Shown piece by piece: positions 22,201 to 37,200 of a DNA stretch of 64,000 nucleotides. Numbering within the stretch: the stretch's first letter is position 1; each line of letters begins with the position of its first letter. This DNA is from Apostichopus californicus (taxonomy: Eukaryota; Echinodermata; Holothuroidea; Aspidochirotida; Stichopodidae): positions 1 through 64,000 of the forward strand of contig JAIPMN010000012.1 of the NCBI GenBank assembly GCA_020650975.1, in the 5' to 3' direction. The position numbers were made by a program, and so were the translations under genes. The notes beneath the pieces were generated by a model. That model did not search any database and was not told the DNA's origin. It saw nothing but the letters and a program-made list of their open reading frames with translations.

Positions 22201-25200
22201 GTTCTATTTACAAGCATATGTAGTTTAGATAGTGATTTGTATATGCATGGCAATTTGTCCTACATTCCTAGGTACCTATGTATCCATGCCCACACAATTT
22301 CAAAAGTTGTAGAAATTATAAAATTGGTCCTAATGTCAAGGTTACGGGAAATGTATACATCTGCAGTACATGCTGACAGAAGTTCAAAGTAATGTAAATG
22401 ACACCCAGTTGGGACAATCTTTCTATACTGTACTGCCATCCATACAGGTTTAACTAAATATAAATGGCAGTTAAATTCCATTGACAAGGATACCTACAGT
22501 CCTTTTACATGCCTACAAGTTGCCAAAAATGTTACATGTCCTAATGTCAAGGTTGTCTGTAGACATGTCTACACACAATAATATGGATACTGTATACAGC
22601 TGTACACCAGCTGTTCAAAGTAATTTAAATGGCACCCAGTCGGAACAATTTTTCTATACTGTACTGTCATGTCCCGCCTCTGAGCCCTCGTATCGTCAGT
22701 ACGAGCAGTATGAATATCAATGTTTCTACCATATCAAGGTTAGGAACTGTTTGTACTGTCAAAACGAGTGCTTCGAAGCATGATATGGGAGGACAGTTTA
22801 GAGAGGTATTAGCATTAGGAAATTGTCCCAACCGGCTGTAAATGGAGGTCTATACATGTATGATTAGTCATTTTCATGCCCACAGTTTCAAGGTGTGGAA
22901 TGTATTTAAATCCCAGTGTCAATGGTACATATAGTCATGATATGTATACATACTTACAGTTCCAATGTGATATACGGATGGTAAATTTCTAAAACTCCAA
23001 GGTGACCATTATACATGACTGCAAGTTAAAAAGTCTTGTGCGTCGTATTTGTTCTACAGTCAAATGTCGACAGTTGTAATTTAAGTAATTTGGATAGTAT
23101 GAGCCACTGATTGGCTCATCAAACTGACCATACATAGAGTCAGGCATGCCATGACTTGCTCTATAATCTCGGGAAAAACTGATGCCATAATTTTCTTCAG
23201 TATTTATCCTCACAAGTAGCACCTTGAAAGTATCAAATTGATTCGAAGGACATTCTCTGGAGTTTTTTTCCAATCCTTGAACTTTATCCCTGCTTTTCAT
23301 ATTGAGAAGGGTCAATTTTGTATCATATTTAGTAGCAACACTGAAGAATTTTCAAATTTGCAGTTTTTCCTCATGTCAGATGTATCCTGGGTATGGATAT
23401 TGCTGCCACACACACAACAAAATGATTTTTTTTTCCCTCGAAATTACCAAAACCTTTCAACTTACTACAAAACCTACTACAAAAAAGAATCAAACATTTT
23501 CGAAAGGAAGTGTTAGTTGCAAAAGTGTCACTCACGGTATGAAGAGCATGTTGTTATCACCTAAGGTCGTTAGTCGACTGATCATCGGTTACACCATTCA
23601 AGGTTATGTTAAATGCATACTGCAGAAGTCAAGGATCGGTCTGAATAACATAAATAGTGGATTTAGAAGTTTGCAATCACTTGGTTTTGTAGGGTTTATT
23701 AGTAGACAAAAAGTTAACAGTCAGAAACCTCACAACCAAAGTGAATTGAAGAAAATGTCAAGTCAAAAAGTTTATTTGTTTTATTTGAAACCATTTACAT
23801 CTTTTTCATTAGAATACTGAGATAGACCATTTAAATGTCCCGTCTGAGTAAAGAATGTCTTCCAGATGTTTAGTTACTGTAGTCTGCTACAAACTCTATA
23901 CAACTAGCCACTAATCTCATGATCTCTGTCATTAGAAAGGCTGGCATATAAAGTCAGTACAAATCACCAAAGCCATGAAAAATATTGATATTTAACTGAT
24001 TGCAAATTTAAATTGCCCTACTGTACTATGTTAAAGCCTTGGCAAATTTGGTGTACAATTTGAGTGAATAGAAGTTTGCAAGAGCAGGTAGAATAATCCA
24101 TTGTGTTCCAACAATATGCCCTGTTATACAGTGATCTAACATCTAACATCATTATAAAAACAAGGGGGGGGGGTGGGTGGGAGGGAAAATGAGGGGGAAG
24201 TTAAAAGATATCCATTCATGCATGCATTGTCTATGACTCACTATTTTCCATTTACCAACAGTCATGTATCAACATTGTCTGTTCATAATACTCAATTATG
24301 AGTACTGTAGACTCAAACCTACACCTGCACTCTTGAGTCAATTGTTATTGACAAAGATTTGTGCAAAGCATTGTACAGCACAATAGGTGTACAATACATT
24401 GTAAAGCTCTACACAAGGAACTAGGGAAGCACATTAAAGAGACTAATAATACATGGGAACAATGTTGTTGGATATATGGGAAAAGTCCACTTCACCTCTT
24501 TGTGTGCAGTTTAGATGCATTTGTCACGCTATATATTGTATATTACCGTGCTGGGCAATTTTCAATGGTTGTTCTGGGTCATAGGAGACAACCAAATTTC
24601 TGTTCGGACGACCAAAATCAGCTTTGGAGGTCTTCCGATAGACTCTGTACTAATAAATGTTTACATCAAATTCAGATTGCATAATAACTATATACCCCCA
24701 AATAGCTGAAAGGATAAATTTGTATCACCCTCTGTCACTTTGGAGATGATGAAACAAATCAATAATAGTGGAAGGCCTATGATCCACCTGAAGAGGAGTT
24801 TACAGGCCCAAAGCTGGTGTTCTGTGTTTTCACCAATTTAACCTATTTATACACATCTCTCCTACAGCGTACATATTTGTCATTCTTTGTTATTTTGCTA
24901 TGTTCTTTTGGACATATTTGCTGTGCGGACAATCAAAAGGGTACCTGGACCAGGTTGTCCAAGGGAAACCCAGAAAAAGTCCTTAAACTGTTTTCCTTGA
25001 CTTTTGAATATCGTTATTCTTCCATCTCCACACATCTGTCAAAGAAATCCACAGAGGTACAATTAGTATGTATGCCTCTCTCCTTAGTAAAGCACTACTC
25101 TAAAGTCTATGCTATTCACACCACACTCCAATGAAGACATGTTGTTTAACGTAACATATGAGGGACAAAAAGTGTATAAAAGTAGCTCGGGTGAACAAAT

Positions 25201-28200
25201 TTCTGAACCGACTTAAGACTATCCATGCTATGGATGTGCAATATGGAGAGAATGTGAAATTATGTGGTCCAAATCCTTTCCTCATACTAGATTATCATGA
25301 GATTCATTTTTTGTGTCACTGGGAGTATGTATGCATTAGATAAATCTTTATCTCCCACCCCCCCTCCACCCACCATGCAGCCAGATTTTAATGGATATTT
25401 TGGAAAAGGTTAGTACTCAATGGTGACTAACATAAGTTGCTACAAAACCTGCCGCCTTACACTGCCCGATCACCGCCAAACTCAAATCCACCATTGTGTA
25501 GTTTTCGGTTATTGTGGACTTGCAGCTGACCCTCAGCACGCTGATTGGCTGCTGTTAACGACTGGAGAGCTCATTAAGGTTACATGCAAATTTATGAACA
25601 TGTCATTGGTAACATTTGTTGAAACTTTGCAGTTTTAGTCGTGAACCAGTGTGCAATGCCAACTGCCAGCCAGAAAAAACGCTACATGTTCAGTTTTCTC
25701 ACCTGAAGTCCACAGGATTTAAAACTGGTAAAATCTTGTTTAGTTATTTAGCACCTGCACACTATGCAACTATGCAGCATTTTCCGTTTAATGGTGATCA
25801 AGTTGAGATAGGTCATGGTCAGTAGGGCAGTGTGGTAAAATGCTCTGCTCCAATGCTATTCTAGCTTATGTTGAATAATTTTCTTTGCAATTTCCTCCTT
25901 TTTGTAGCTTCCCAGGTTTGGCAACTTTTGCGATTTGGTAGGAATGGAAGGTAATTGCGAACATTTTCTTGGTCACGTGGCAGTCTACCGAATCAGCTAT
26001 GCAACAGCTTTATTCTTTCTGGTCTTTGCCATTTTAACTTTCTGGGTGAAAAGGAGCAGCACATTTCGAGGAAACCTTCAAAATGGGTAAGTTTTCCAGG
26101 AATGTCGAAGAACTAATTGGTATTTTTTCCACCTGTTTGTTTCCTTCTTTAACAACAATCATGATAAATAAATTGAAACCTTTGTAATTAAATCTACATA
26201 CTGCTTTCCATAAACTATGATCACTTTGTTTTCACTTACATATTGACTGTCAGTTTTATGAGCCAACAAATCATATCCCCTATAGAGTGTAAATTGGATA
26301 TAGAATAGAATTTTGTGATTTTTTGGACCAGAAGTGTGTACAGCCTTGTGAATACATAGAAAACCTTTTCTCAAAGATCTTGACTGGAAATCCTTTTTGC
26401 CAAATCTGTGCTATGAATAATAGAAATATAAATTAGAATATTCAATTGGAAGAAAATCTTTGTTGTATCTGTTAACTTATTCCTTANNNNNNNNNNNNNN
26501 NNNNNNNNNNNNNNNNNNNNNNNNNNNNNNNNNNNNNNNNNNNNNNNCCCCCCCCCCCCCCCAACCTCTGCAAATGATCCCATCCTCTCCCCAAAAAAGG
26601 AGAGAAAATCATTTAAAATAGTCTGTCAGTTGCTGATAGGACAAGAAATGCTTGCCTGGGTCTGTACTTCCAACTACTGTACATGCAGTGGTTACCTGCT
26701 TAAAACTCGTAGCCACAAAGATAGAATCTCTATTGAATAAAACGTTACAATTATTGCATGTTGAACTTCTTCTCCTAAAGATCCACTTTACTGTATGCCT
26801 GGTTGATTTTATGGGTTAATCCTGTGAGTTGAAGAGATTCTTTGTTCCTGCGGTAGTAGTATGTTTGACATCCTGTGTAAGTCGAACCTATGTATGGTGT
26901 GCCAAACAAATAAGAAACATCAATACGTGTGGGTGTAGTGTTTAAACTCAACAGACCGGGGTGTGATGCTGAAACTCAACATATACAGCACTAAGATTGA
27001 CTGTGACATTTAAGTATAGCTTGAAGCTGTTACGTACATGAGTATGTAATATATTGACAACCTGTTGTATTAACGAAATGACACAATATATCTATACAAA
27101 ACCTTGAGAAATTACTGTATGTTACTTTTCCAAATAAACATGGACTCTTTGGACACACATACAATAGCAGATGGTCTTGTCAGATAGGCTACTAATTGTG
27201 TAAGACAAATTGTAATGCCATTAACTGGAGAGGCTAATTACCAATTAATTCCACCTTTTGGGGGTGATCAGATCAGGAGTGAGCTAGTAGCCTTCATGGA
27301 ACATTTCATTAATTCCTAAAGTGAATTCATTGAGATTTGATCATGTGACATATGGTAATATAATTTTATCGAAGTTCAACCAGCTGTATGCAACTTAATC
27401 TGACTTTGTTGCTTATCAAAGATTTCTCCAGTTTGCATACTCCTTACCTAACACCAAGATAAGGTGCCAGTGGTATTTTGTTGTGATCATGTACAAAATG
27501 AGAAAGGTTATAAGACTCCATGTACTGTGGGGTTCCCAGACCCTAGCATGATATAACATGGCTAAGATATTGGCAAAACACGATAAATAGCAATTCAGAG
27601 GTATATTGATCGAAATTGAGAAAGGTTGTATTACACATTCACCCTTCTTAGCTTTCAGAAGGGATTACTAACCCCAACTCCCCCCCCCCCCCATCCATAT
27701 ACTCCCCCTGTCCCTTATCGATGATCCTAATTCCATCTGTGCAGCATGTGACTGTCTAGTATAAATTTGTGAGTTATGAAATACTGTTCCGTTTTCTTTG
27801 TTTGAAGGTACTGGTTTTGGAAGCTGTTAATTTTGATATGCCTTTGGAGTGCTTCTTACTACATTCCAATCAGAGAGATGGAATTCAGGATTTTACTATA
27901 CGTGGGTATGACGGCAGGGGGAGCTTTCATATTCGTCCAACTCTGGCTTTTGATCGATCTTGCTGCTTCATGGAATGAAAGATGGTTAGGTTTATGTATT
28001 ATTTTTTCTCTTGCTTATTTTCTTTGTTTATGTTGTTTTGCAACAATGGAATAGCAAGATATTGATTTGTGTTGTGTTTATTTGTTGTTTTATTTTTAAC
28101 TCAATAAACTTTCCATGTCAGATTGACAGAAATAAAAAAAAAAAAATACAGAAACAAAACAGAAAAAGATCTCTTGGGCCTTGCTCAGTTGAAATTTCAT

Positions 28201-31200
28201 TGGTCTTTGTTAACACATGATCGGTATCCATATCGAATAACTTTTGGAATCACTCATGAAGATATATTTTTTGAAGCCAAAAAAGAAAAAAGAAGAGAGA
28301 TAGAAACCTGTTTCATTGATGCAAATTATTTTTCAATCAAGCCTAGTTTGATTGAGGGGTAAACCAGTCAGTTATCAATTATTTTCACACCTTAGCCAAG
28401 ATGATGCAGTGTTCCAACTTAATACAAAACACTTCTTAAAGATAATCAGGAGATTTCCTCTGTGAAGATTTGTACAGTTTGTGATATTTCTCGTCATTCA
28501 ATATTTTTGATGTTTCCTTAGTGCGAGTGAGGTCAAGTCATGTCTTTTGTTATCTCTACTTGTGCCACTTCACAGAAATCCGTCCCCATGTCATTATTGC
28601 TTCCGACTTCATAGTAACTGTGACACTGTTATTTCAAATTCTTAGGAAGTTATGAATGTCTGGCATAAATCATTCTCAACGAAGCGTCATCCACCCCCCA
28701 TCTATGGGTATTCGGTCACGGTCTTGTCTCTGTTGTGTATATGTTGTGTATATTGCTACGTTAATTCTTGTGTACAATGTATCATGGAATTCTGTCTTTA
28801 TGTCAGTATTGCTTCTGGCTATAAATAGTAATTGTTGCAATGTTACCTCAAAAGGTCTCAGGAAGTTAAAAAATTATGGCATAAGTCCTTGTCAGAGAAG
28901 TTCTTGTCTATTAATAACGTTATATTATCAAATGTTTCTAACAATGCGAATACTCTACTTTATCAACTTTAAAGACTAATGGAAATGAATGGTAATCCAG
29001 ACTAGTTATTAATGATGTATGTGGCACTTAAAAATTTAGCTAAACTTTTAAATTTTAAATTTTTTGACAGGTCAGAGAAGATAGAGAGTGGGGGTTCAAA
29101 GTGCTGGTATGTCGGTGAGTTTTTTTTTTTTTTTTTTTCAGAATTTAGTTGCAGGTTAAGAGGAACAGGTTGCAAATTTAGAGCTTTGACTTTATTAAAC
29201 GAAGTGTTTGCTTGAGTTTGAATTATATCATTGACAGTAGTGTTTTCCAAAAAACTTATAAGAACTTTGTAGAATCATTTATTATTTACCTTAAAGGTAA
29301 CTTCAGACATAATTTTAGCCTTGATGTGATGTAATCCAAGAAGGTAGAAATGCCGATACCGTTTCTATAGCTTTTTCGGCTTTTCAAGACGTTCGCCTTT
29401 GAAGTATGTGCAGTCCCTGGAATGTTCCTTTAAGGCTAAATAAGAAAGGCCTTCTCTGTGCAGTCCTTGAAATGTTTAACGTTAATCCATTGTTTTCTAA
29501 ATTGGAATAACTCAACTAAAACATTCTCTGTTAACTTCATATAAACAACAGAGCCATGTGAATGACATTCAACCAATTTGCACTGGAAAATTTGTAACAC
29601 ATTATAGACATGTCATTTGAAGCTATTCATTATTATTTCTCAAAAGTTAAAAGTGTTATTGAAACACAACTTGTGCTGATAGCAGTGTTTTTTTAATGGT
29701 CTTTGTAGATATCAAACTTAAATTTGTGGCTAAGGTCATCATCCATTGATAATGTTTGTTGGGTGAGAAAAAGAAGCTGAAATTTCTCAAAGCTTTAAGG
29801 AATGATTATCATGAATAAATTTTTTCGATTTAAGTTGACAAACAACTCGGATATGATACATCCAGCTGTTGTCATTTGCAGCATCTCTCAAGACACAAAT
29901 ATGAACTTACACACATCAATATAGTGTTAGTATTGTCAGCCCTAGTTAGCACTGAAACATACACTTGATATCTGAAGAAATGGCTGTTAGATTTTACAAT
30001 GCAAAGCGTAAGTACTTTAACCTTTATCTATGACACTTTCATGAACAATGTACCTAATCAAGATACCATACTAGAACGAGTTTGAGCTGTTGTTGACATT
30101 GAAAGTTAATTTAAATTATATTAGCAGATATTTCGTAATGCTTCCTATAAACATTGAAAATTACAGCCCATTAGAGAGAGCAAGGAATGATAGTGTTTTA
30201 ACGATAAAATGATCACAGCTTGTTTCTGGCATACTGGAATGCAGAGGTAGGATTGTACGGTAGTTGACATTCAAGTCCTTGGTGTCCCAGTCCATGTTTG
30301 AGTCCAGTCTGTGGTGTCCCAGTCCATGTTTGAGTCCAGTCCGTGGTGTTCCGGCCAGACGAAAGTGGAAATTGTCAATGTGAAGATTTGACATATTTAA
30401 TTCATGGGAAGTAATGCTGATCTTGTTTCAAAGACCTTCTTCAAATTTAATTAATAATAATTTCTCTAAATGATGGCATTTTTATTACGTTGCAGTGTTT
30501 GTGTCGTTTTCTTGACAGTTATTACACTCTGTGTGTTGATATTTTACGGAGTTACCGCCCTCTTTCTGTACATCACCGTCGTCTGGTACGGCCTTCCCTT
30601 TGAACGATGTTATCGTAACTTAATTTATCCAATTGTGAGTGGCCTTCTCTGTTTCATCATTACAATAATGGGCTTTCTACCGATCAGAACTACAGGTATG
30701 TATCATGGTGGCTGAGGTATTTATCAGAGAAACAGATAATTAATTAAGAATTTATTGCATTTTCAAAGTACTTGTTGGGATTTGGCTTTTTTTATTTCCA
30801 TATAGACATAGGCGTAGGAGCCTAATTTGAATTGGGGGGGGGGGGGGGCTGTAACGACTTGCCCGAAAAATATAACAAAACTTTTTCACGCGCATTCAAC
30901 ATGTTAATGTGCATATCATATAGGCATTCATTAATCATACATCACATGCCAATAAAATACAATCATTTTCCGTGTTATTACCCTTCCACATTCATTATAA
31001 TTATTGGGGAAGTCATTACAATAATAATGTTAATAATAATATCAGTTTAACCATTGAAAAAACACATTGCAAAATTATTTTTCTTTCAGTTGGTGCCCAA
31101 AAAATTCTCAGCATATTGTCTGAATTTTCACAAAAAGTTTTGGTTGGGGGGCTGCCCCCCCCCCCCCCCCGCCTCCTACGTCTATGCATATAGAAATAAA

Positions 31201-34200
31201 CTCCAACCAGGAAGTGACCGGAAAGGGACTTAATTTATTATGATTTCTTCATTTGTGTCCTTGCATGTCATTATTTTTTGTTATCTTCATGCAGGCCAGG
31301 AGAAGAGAGTGCCTTTGTTGCAAGCAGCTATGGTGTCAGCCTATGTGATGTTTCTAACATGGTCAGCAATGGTTATCAAGCCCCCAGACATAGGTAAGTA
31401 TTGCTGCTTTACTTGAACTGTTAGGCTTTTATCTGAACTAATGTTCTCCTGTAATATTTAACAAATAAAATAATGTAATACGAATATTATAATTCCGTGT
31501 CATAATCTGTAATTTAGGATGAATTTCTTACTTACATGGATGCATCACTTGTAAAATGCAGTCATTTGATACTGGAACTTATAAACTATAAACTTCAGAA
31601 TTCTAGTCCTTTAAACAATTTTGTATCGCCTTCGAGTTCATACCATAAATACCACTGGCCTAGCTTCTTAGTATAGTATGGTCCACACAGTGTGCAAATT
31701 GTCACATGATGGTAGACTAGGTAATGAGCCTAAGCATAATGTTATTATTTCCCCAAATCTTGTATCTTTATCACATGTAAGGATTAAGTCAATATCACCT
31801 ACCAGTAGTTAACCGTGTGATATCTCTTTATGGTCTCAAAATTGCCTCAACACTGTGTTAGAAAAATTTACACAAAATTATGTGATCTCAGAGTCCAATA
31901 TCATCTTAGCATCATGATTCTGGGTATATATATATTTTTTAAATGGTAATGAGTTGGAAAATCCAGAATAGTGAAAAAACTCCAGGGGTTCAAACCCAGA
32001 TTCATACTGGTTTTGTATGCAGACACCCTTAACAACTAGGCTATGGATGCTGATCATATGTCTAGAGGTTTTTAACCAGTAAGGAAGGTTTGTCATTTCA
32101 CTGTAGACTTTTACCACCTGTATCGTACAATGCTAATCCTGTTTGGTGACATATTTTTGCCTTACTCTAGAAATTAATCATGATGCTAACCAACTCAAAA
32201 TCATATATATACACATACATATTATAATCTTATGTTACAGTTTTCTCTGCAAATCATATTTATGTCTGTCCATATTAACGTGTTTGTGTTGTTCTTGACT
32301 TTTGATCAGTTAACGCTGAAGTGGGTATAACTGTGAATGATACTCTGGGTACTAGTACATCAAACACATCGTACATACAGTGTCAACCGGCACAGTCAAA
32401 CTACGTCATGAGTAGTCAACAGAGTGAGCTGTCGAACGCTATACTCAGCGCTATCATCAGTCTCGCAGTCGTTCTATATTCCTGGTGAGTACTCGTTCAT
32501 TTGGAGCAAAAGATTCACTTTGTTCAAGGGAAGCCGTCAGTTGCAAGTTGACACAAGTTTTTGTGACAATTTTATTGTGTTAATGATGACTGGACAAAAT
32601 TAGAGGAATGTTTAAAGGGAAAAAAAAATTTAATAATTAATAACAGACAGTTGAGGATATCAAATTGCTTTTTAGAGCAGCAAACATGAATGCTTTCGAT
32701 TATAGTTTCCTTTTGGAGTAAAATGCATTCTATGGGTAAAAATATCACCCAGGAAATAAATGATTGTGTGTTTGGGGTTTGTGTTGTTTTGATATATCTG
32801 TGTGTTGATCGGATATATTGTGATGACACAAATCGGACTGATCAGTTTGAAGATATGTTGGTATGTATTTTAGATCCTCCTGCAAGCAGGAACTCGCGAA
32901 GAAGCCTCATTGGCTTATCAAAGCCGCAAGCTGACCGAAGTCAGTCTCTTACATTCATATTTAACGTCCATGATTATGTATTGTCAATTGTCAACAACTT
33001 TGTAACTAGACGACATACATTAATCTTGGAGTGACTCGAACCGGGGACCTTATGATTGGAAGGCACCGGCGTTAACCACTGAGCTAACACTCCACTCGTT
33101 TAAGTTGATAAAAGAGAAACGATCGTGTAGTTGTACTTCTACTGAAGAAAGACACATTTATGTTTGAGCATTCATTACATAGAAGAGGGAAAAGCTGGAC
33201 TGACTTTCAAGCAATCAGTCTGCTTTCATTTACTGTAAATCCCATCTGGTAGTCCTTGGGATACCTCCAAATGTACAACTTTCTGTTATCTACGATTAAA
33301 AATAAAACATCACAGACCAACAAACAATAATTCTTTAAAATTCACTTGTGAGAAGATGGAAATCAATGATGCAGCTAACTTGGATGACAAACTATTTTGT
33401 TCTTTTTATTTATTTATTTTTTTTTACATGTGAAGTGAATTCTTGTCATTCTTTTGTCTTTCTTCCTGTATTAACTAAAGTAAAAGATCGTTCAAACTTC
33501 AGATCCTTTTTAAAGTTTGTTTGGTTTGTTTTCTAAGATGCGTTTTAGTAAAGAAAGCCGACATGAAGTGAGAGCTTTTATTGATATAGTTTGCAGCTTG
33601 TTGTTGTTTAACAACCAATCACACTAAATGATGTGTTTTTGACTGTGTTAGCCTAACCAGACAACTTGTTTTAAGCTTGTAATTGGCATTGGAGAGGAAC
33701 CCCTGCAGTACTTTTAGAAAACCAAATAATAGTCATGTGTGATTGGATATCCATCTATCTAACCAAGAGAGATATGTGAGGTTATGAAAATAGGACCTCT
33801 TGAACTTGAAATGTTATAAACCATGTATTCCAATACAGAGCATATCGCACCCCAGAAAGATAATTTTGTTGTTTAACAAAGCGCTAAGGTGTATTCCTAA
33901 TTTCTTCCTGGCTTTTACAATGCTGGTTTATGAAGGTGACATGTCTTGCCTTTATAGGGACCTGGTCTTTCATTGAAAGGGATAAATAAAAAAAAGTACA
34001 AATATAGTCTGAGCAACACTTTTGTAAATATTTTCACTGAATTTCTGGCAAGTAACATCTTGACCTAATAAACTACTTCAAGGAACCAGATGGTAACAAA
34101 CCATTTAAATCAGGGGTGGGCATGTTTTTAATCTGATGGGCCAAAGTGAAACTTTGTACTGTAACTTAGCAATACTTTTCCCACCTGTGCTTTAAAATGA

Positions 34201-37200
34201 ATTCAGGTTATTTAGCATACACATTTCCTCTTCCAGATATGCCAAAGAATTATCCTGACACATTTGTGACCTGTGTATACGTAAGGACCAAAATAGGGAA
34301 GTCAAATGTAAGAAAGTTATTAAGTAAATAACCAAAAAGAATGATTTTGTAATTTCTTACATATATATTTATATATATTTCCCAGTGTGAGAATATCATC
34401 GGATGATAATGTCAACAAGAGGCTCAGTCTTATAATTCAAGATGAGAAAAGTGTAAATAATCATTTTATTGAAAATTTTTATATTTTGCATATATAATCT
34501 ATAAAAGCAATGGGTCAATGTGTCTTTGCAGCTTTTGCCTGGTAGTAAAGTTTATACTGTTGCATTCATCTTAATCTTGCTCTTCAAAATATTTCCTGCA
34601 TTTTTTGCTTTCCCTGCCCTGTCCCTCCTGGAAGCAAATAACATTGACTTTGGTCCTGTTTGAAGGTCTGACCCTTCAACATGCCATCAAATTTGTAATG
34701 TGTGAAAATAAACCACAAGCATGTGGAGGACCTGTTTTTGCTGTCCTGAAGCAAACGGTGTCCTTTCATGTTAGATAGCTGAGGTACATTGTTATGTTTA
34801 CTATTAATGGCAATTAACTTCACATTTCAGTGGAAGGCGACCTACATGTTGTAATAAAAAATATCTGCAAGTCTTAGTTGTCAAGATCTGTAATTAATGT
34901 ACATGGTTGACCTCGTCCTGTAGAAAATGAGGAAATAATTCCCTGTTTCTATCTCTTTAGGTGTATTGTGATCAATAATTGACATATATTTGCATTTCAT
35001 ATGCGTTTCTCAAATTGGAACACAAGAGGCTGTCACAAAAACCTTCTGTTTTGTCTCTTGTACTGCCAGTGTCTTGTTTCAGCCTAACTTTAGTTTGTGT
35101 CATGTCTGTGATTAATGTTGATGTTTTTATACATATGCTGATACATTATCAGAAATCACTGGCAATTGATTGCCACTTGCAAGTATGAAAACAGTATCCA
35201 ACACTAAAAGGTAATCTTTGCTCAGCTTCTAGAGTGCAAGAAATGATTTAATTACTTACAATACAACTTATGTAAAAGTTATAGGGCCTAATGTTACGAT
35301 CCTAGCAGGATCTTCTTCAAAGGGTAAACTGAAAAACGAAAACAAAGTAAGAATACGTTAATAGATGCAGATGGGCAGAGAGTTAAATTGGACAAACAAG
35401 CAATGAATAGAGCACAACATAGGAACCGTGAGGTGGTAGGAGAGAGCGATGAGAGGATTAAAGGCTGTGGAAATAAACTCTGAGAGGTGTGACAATGGGA
35501 TAAAGGGCTGTGGAGATAAACTATGAGAGGTGTAACAATAGGATTAAGGGTGGTGGAGATTAACTCCTAGGCTTTTTGTCGTAGATTAGCAGTTTACTAA
35601 CAGTTCTTTTTTCTGTTTTACTTACAACTAAATGTTATTAATAATGCTATGGCTAAAAAGAAAGTAACTATGCATGGTGGTCTTTCTGCAATTAAACTAT
35701 CAAACAGCATTTCTTGCATGTTTCATGCAAATTCCAAGTTTGGAATCCTGTAAGTGTATGAGCAGTAAAAAACAGTCTTCGTTGCTGTCATATGAAGGTA
35801 AAAAAAATTGGACTTGTTGGTCACTTTCGATACGTGTAAATGGAAGTTATTTACAATTTATGCAACATAAAACTACTCAGTTTTACTCTAAATTTATTGT
35901 TTATCATATTTCACAACATATCCACAATAACACCATTTGTACTGGTCGGTGTAGAAATGTTGCACCATGTTATTTGAATACCAGCAAATACCCTGAGCAG
36001 CAAGCTCCTTAGTTTCAGGATTATATTATATTATACCAGCAGATACAAAGGATACCTGTAACTACCATCAACTTTGTCAAACTACATTTTTGCTTAATCT
36101 TACTTCAGTAAACATACAGTGCTATCATATTGAGAAATGTCACTCCGTTTGGAATGACTGATGCTTGGTATATGGCAAGTCATGGAGATTAAGTGAACTA
36201 GGGGATTGGGGGGGGTGGATGGGGGCAGTGGGAGGTTAACCAGCTGGTTAATTTCTGAGTGACATCTAACAGGGATCATTTTTATTTCCTGTGATAATAT
36301 TATCCTTCATTTATGACAAGGACTTTATTAGTTTCAAATGAAAGGCCTTTTTTTCTTAAATTTGGAGAGAAGGAGGGAGGTACATCACATGCTTTTGTCT
36401 TTGTATTTTCCCCTTCCTTTCTTTATCATGGAATTTAAACCTATAAAACTTTAGCAAGCCACCTTTGAATCATGAATATTTTATAAAATTGATGAAGTTT
36501 TATCTTTGCTTGCTACCCAAAATTTTATTCCCCCCCCAGCAAGGTAGGAGGGTTCTGTTTGCATTCTGTCACAATTTCAGTGGAAAAAGAGCTAAGAAAT
36601 TTACGGCTAGTATGTATCAGTGACCTCTGAGTTGCAAGCCCAGCGCTCTACTGACTTATCTATCCAGCACTTAGTTGGTGGTGATCAATGGCTAGTTGTT
36701 TCTTTGCTGGGGGTACCAGACAGAATCCTCAGTACCTTGCATACTGTGTAACCAGGAATCATACCCCAGTTTAAATTGATACAATTTAATAAAAAATTTT
36801 ACTACAACTTAAAAGTAAGATGTATTAGTCTAACCGTTTCTGAAAAGAAAGAAGTTGAAGTTACCTTGAAAGTAAGAAACAAAACCAATTTCAAAGAAAA
36901 AAACTTACATAGCATTATCGATTTATATATTTGTATATCATGTGTGTATGTATTTTACTGTAAAGTGCCTTAGAGCAATTTCTGATTGGATAAGGCGCTA
37001 TAGAAATTTTGTAAAATAAATAAATAGCAGACATAGTTTTCAAATGTATTAAATTCTTAAGAAATGTATCTCCATCTTCTAGTTTTATACTTTGTTGATT
37101 ATTCTGGAAGTCATATATCACCTACTTTGAAAAGCTATAGTTTTATACCTTTATCATTGCTGCAACTCAATATGTCAGTTTTCTTGGTTAACCTAATATC

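Larger units (their letters stand above)
26087..29070 (+). other. SERINC introns 3 and 4
   Basis: Includes the assembly gap at 26487-26547, which is followed directly by a run of about 15 C. Another C run is at 27680-27692. Exon 4 lies inside at 27808-27984. No other gene is seen. Confidence 0.4.

Noticed and set aside
32690-33034. 114-codon plus-strand open frame
   Set aside because: Much of it is the antisense of a tRNA-derived SINE.
33020-33097. tRNA gene
   Set aside because: The A and B boxes are present but the acceptor and anticodon stems do not pair and a SINE body follows.
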